From contig CATIYQ010000138.1 of assembly GCA_949739465.1 (NCBI GenBank), forward strand, positions 1 to 6,911: DNA of 6,911 nt, written 5' to 3'. Numbering within the stretch: position 1 is the first letter of the stretch; every line of letters starts with the position of its first letter. Source of the DNA: an uncultured Peptococcaceae bacterium (lineage in GTDB: Bacteria > Bacillota > Dehalobacteriia > UBA4068 > JAAVYR01). Below the pieces are notes generated by a model, which saw only the letters and a program-made list of their open reading frames with translations, was not told the DNA's origin and did no database searches. The translations under genes were made by a program, and so were the position numbers. This document shows positions 5,201 through 6,911 of this stretch, one piece after another.

Positions 5201-6911
5201 ATGCTCGACAAAATGAAAAAGACACTATTTCCTATCTTACTGGTAGCGCTGATTTTTGCTCTGACATTAGGTACTGTGGTTCTTGCTGCCGCTGATTTTA
5301 CCATTGGCGGTGCGGACGGCAGTTCTTACGGATTGATCCTGGAAAAGAAAATCGGCAGCGACAATCAAGAAGAAACAGCGCAAAATAAAAATTTTAGTTT
5401 CTGGCTGAGCGGGGAATCCATCCAGCAAGGCAGTCGTCAAAAATGGGTGAACGGTATTGTAACTTTGACCGGACCGAGCCGTGAAACCATTTATATTGAC
5501 GGTTGTGACAGCCATGTTATCGTAGCGGAAATCCGTAACGACCTGACGATAAAACAGGTAAAAAACGCCGCTGCTATGGCAGAACCGGAGTTGAAGACGG
5601 TAGTTTTGTATGATGATATTTTGGAAATCCATGGTCCTAAGCTGGTAAAAGACGGCGACCAATGGGTGGAAGAAACAGCTGATATTTTTGTTCGGGTTAG
5701 CGGCGTTCCAGCCGTTCAAGAAGTAGCAGAGCTACAAGGAAAATACATGGTGATTAAAGGGACATCCTTTACTTATCAAGTAGATGGAGAGGGTAACGAG
5801 ATTACCGATGATAACGGAAAACCGATTATCGTTGACGGCGACCCTGTGGAACTTGCTGTATGGACGGCAGATATTGACGGTACGGATTTGACCATTGACC
5901 GCAGCGGCATTGTGCCTGCCGACCTAAACAGATTTTATTTCACGCCGACAGGCGATGCTGTTACCTTCCGCAGTGATAAAATCGGTAACGGGGAGGACCG
6001 GGAATATACGTTCCATATTAAGGGACAAGGCGATCACGGTCCTAACCCCGTAGACCTTACCATAACGCTAAAAGCGGGGGAAATCAGCGCGCCTATTAAG
6101 AAATTACCTCACGATACATATTTAATCACAGAAGAACCTTGCTTTACAGTTGGTGCGGGGCAAGGCGTTATCGACCCTCGTCCTATGAAGGTTCATGCCG
6201 GACCTTTCTCTGAAATAACCATTACCAAAAGCATAACAGAAGTAAATCCTGACAGCCCGCCGATAACAACAAACTTAGCCATACAAGCAGTGAAAGAAGA
6301 CCAATCTGTTGATGATATGAAGATAAATGCGATATTTCAGACTGTATATGCCGCTACCCCTGAAAATCCTTTGGTGTTGCCGCAGGAAGTGACGGTAGAC
6401 GGGCTAACCCCCGGTCAATTGTATCGCATTGTAGATGAAGAAAATATTGGTTTTACCGTCTCCTATATGAACCAGTTGCCGATGGAAGTGACCGCTCGGA
6501 CGGAAGGAAACGGTATGCCGACAACGACCTTTACCAATACTTATGATAAGGCGTTTGGCAGTTTGCTGGTTTCTAAAACGGTAAAAGGGGCAAAAGAAGA
6601 CGCTCCGGAAGAATTTACTTTTACCCTTACCATGTCAGACCCTGATGGTGTTCCTTTTGACGGGGAATACATCTATACCGGCGGTCGTGTGATAGAAGAT
6701 GCTGAGCCTGCCCAAGACGGTGCAATCAGATTCAAAAACGGTATCGGTACCGTCACTCTGAAACATGGACAGTCTATCCTTATTAATGGGCTGTTGCCCG
6801 GCACCCATTATACCATTGGGGAAACAGTAGAAAAAATCGATGGTGAGAACGCCTTCAAAACAGTGAAAATCAATGGTAAAAAGGTTTCTGCTGTGGATGA
6901 TATGGTTAGTA
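5201..6911 (+). CDS. Secreted multidomain surface protein with pilin/Cna-B-like domains, 3' truncated
   Basis: The frame stays open for 570 codons to the right edge, so the C-terminus, where a sortase motif or other anchor would lie, is missing. Residues 1-31 form a signal peptide (K-rich start, hydrophobic core, cleavage near VVLAAA). Residues about 44-115 resemble a diverged Spy0128/DUF7601-like pilin domain (LEKKIG, FSFWLSGE, then GIVTLTGPSRETIYIDG). Residues about 150-330 match nothing I recognise. Residues about 338-449 look like a Cna-B/pilin domain, from TITKSI (K343) through YRIVDEEN to TTTFTNTYD (N446). From 452 another begins: GSLLVSKTVKG (K459), EFTFTLTM, GTVTLKHGQSILING, HYTIGE (E541). 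In such domains a Lys and a late Asn form an intramolecular isopeptide bond with help from Glu; the residues named are candidates only. The likely role is as an adhesin, pilin or stalk protein on the cell surface. Confidence 0.85.
   Translation, partial: MLDKMKKTLFPILLVALIFALTLGTVVLAAADFTIGGADGSSYGLILEKKIGSDNQEETAQNKNFSFWLSGESIQQGSRQKWVNGIVTLTGPSRETIYIDGCDSHVIVAEIRNDLTIKQVKNAAAMAEPELKTVVLYDDILEIHGPKLVKDGDQWVEETADIFVRVSGVPAVQEVAELQGKYMVIKGTSFTYQVDGEGNEITDDNGKPIIVDGDPVELAVWTADIDGTDLTIDRSGIVPADLNRFYFTPTGDAVTFRSDKIGNGEDREYTFHIKGQGDHGPNPVDLTITLKAGEISAPIKKLPHDTYLITEEPCFTVGAGQGVIDPRPMKVHAGPFSEITITKSITEVNPDSPPITTNLAIQAVKEDQSVDDMKINAIFQTVYAATPENPLVLPQEVTVDGLTPGQLYRIVDEENIGFTVSYMNQLPMEVTARTEGNGMPTTTFTNTYDKAFGSLLVSKTVKGAKEDAPEEFTFTLTMSDPDGVPFDGEYIYTGGRVIEDAEPAQDGAIRFKNGIGTVTLKHGQSILINGLLPGTHYTIGETVEKIDGENAFKTVKINGKKVSAVDDMVS

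Noticed and set aside
5267..5719. Minus-strand open frame of 150 codons opposite the surface-protein gene
   Set aside because: The opposite strand encodes a continuous secreted protein with recognisable domains. The antisense frame has no family resemblance or start signal.

Overview
The window looks like chromosomal DNA from a low-to-mid GC Bacillota (Firmicutes) organism. The signs are strong AGGAGG-type ribosome binding sites, sigma-A-like promoter boxes, short hairpin-plus-T terminators, a YwlG/UPF0340 gene, and a secreted protein built from pilin/Cna-B-like repeats that are typical of Gram-positive surfaces. No sortase motif, rRNA or tRNA is visible, so genus and cell-envelope type (monoderm or diderm) cannot be settled from this stretch.

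Layout. (1) Positions 1-1330, minus strand: the first four codons of a gene running off the left edge, preceded by the terminator of alr (alanine racemase) and then alr itself with a good sigma-A-like promoter. (2) Positions 1443-2698, plus strand, divergent from alr: a probable two-gene operon of a YwlG/UPF0340 protein and a COG2426 membrane protein, closed by a clear intrinsic terminator. (3) Positions 2699-3046: an AT-rich, gene-free stretch. It holds a 22-bp imperfect inverted repeat 93 bp apart and a third copy of its GTACAC core. (4) Positions 3047-5130: an O-antigen ligase/polymerase-like membrane protein, followed with 8 bp of spacing (RBS overlapping the stop codon) by a membrane-anchored Amidase_2-type peptidoglycan amidase. 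(5) Positions 5201-6911: the first 570 codons of a secreted multidomain surface protein, still open at the right edge.

Functionally, alr supplies D-alanine for peptidoglycan. The right half is an envelope cluster: glycan polymerisation or ligation, cell-wall hydrolysis, and a surface adhesin/pilin-like protein. The most notable items are the repeated GTACAC elements upstream of that cluster and the long surface protein, most of whose middle I cannot assign to a known domain. I found no convincing evidence of a wholly new system.
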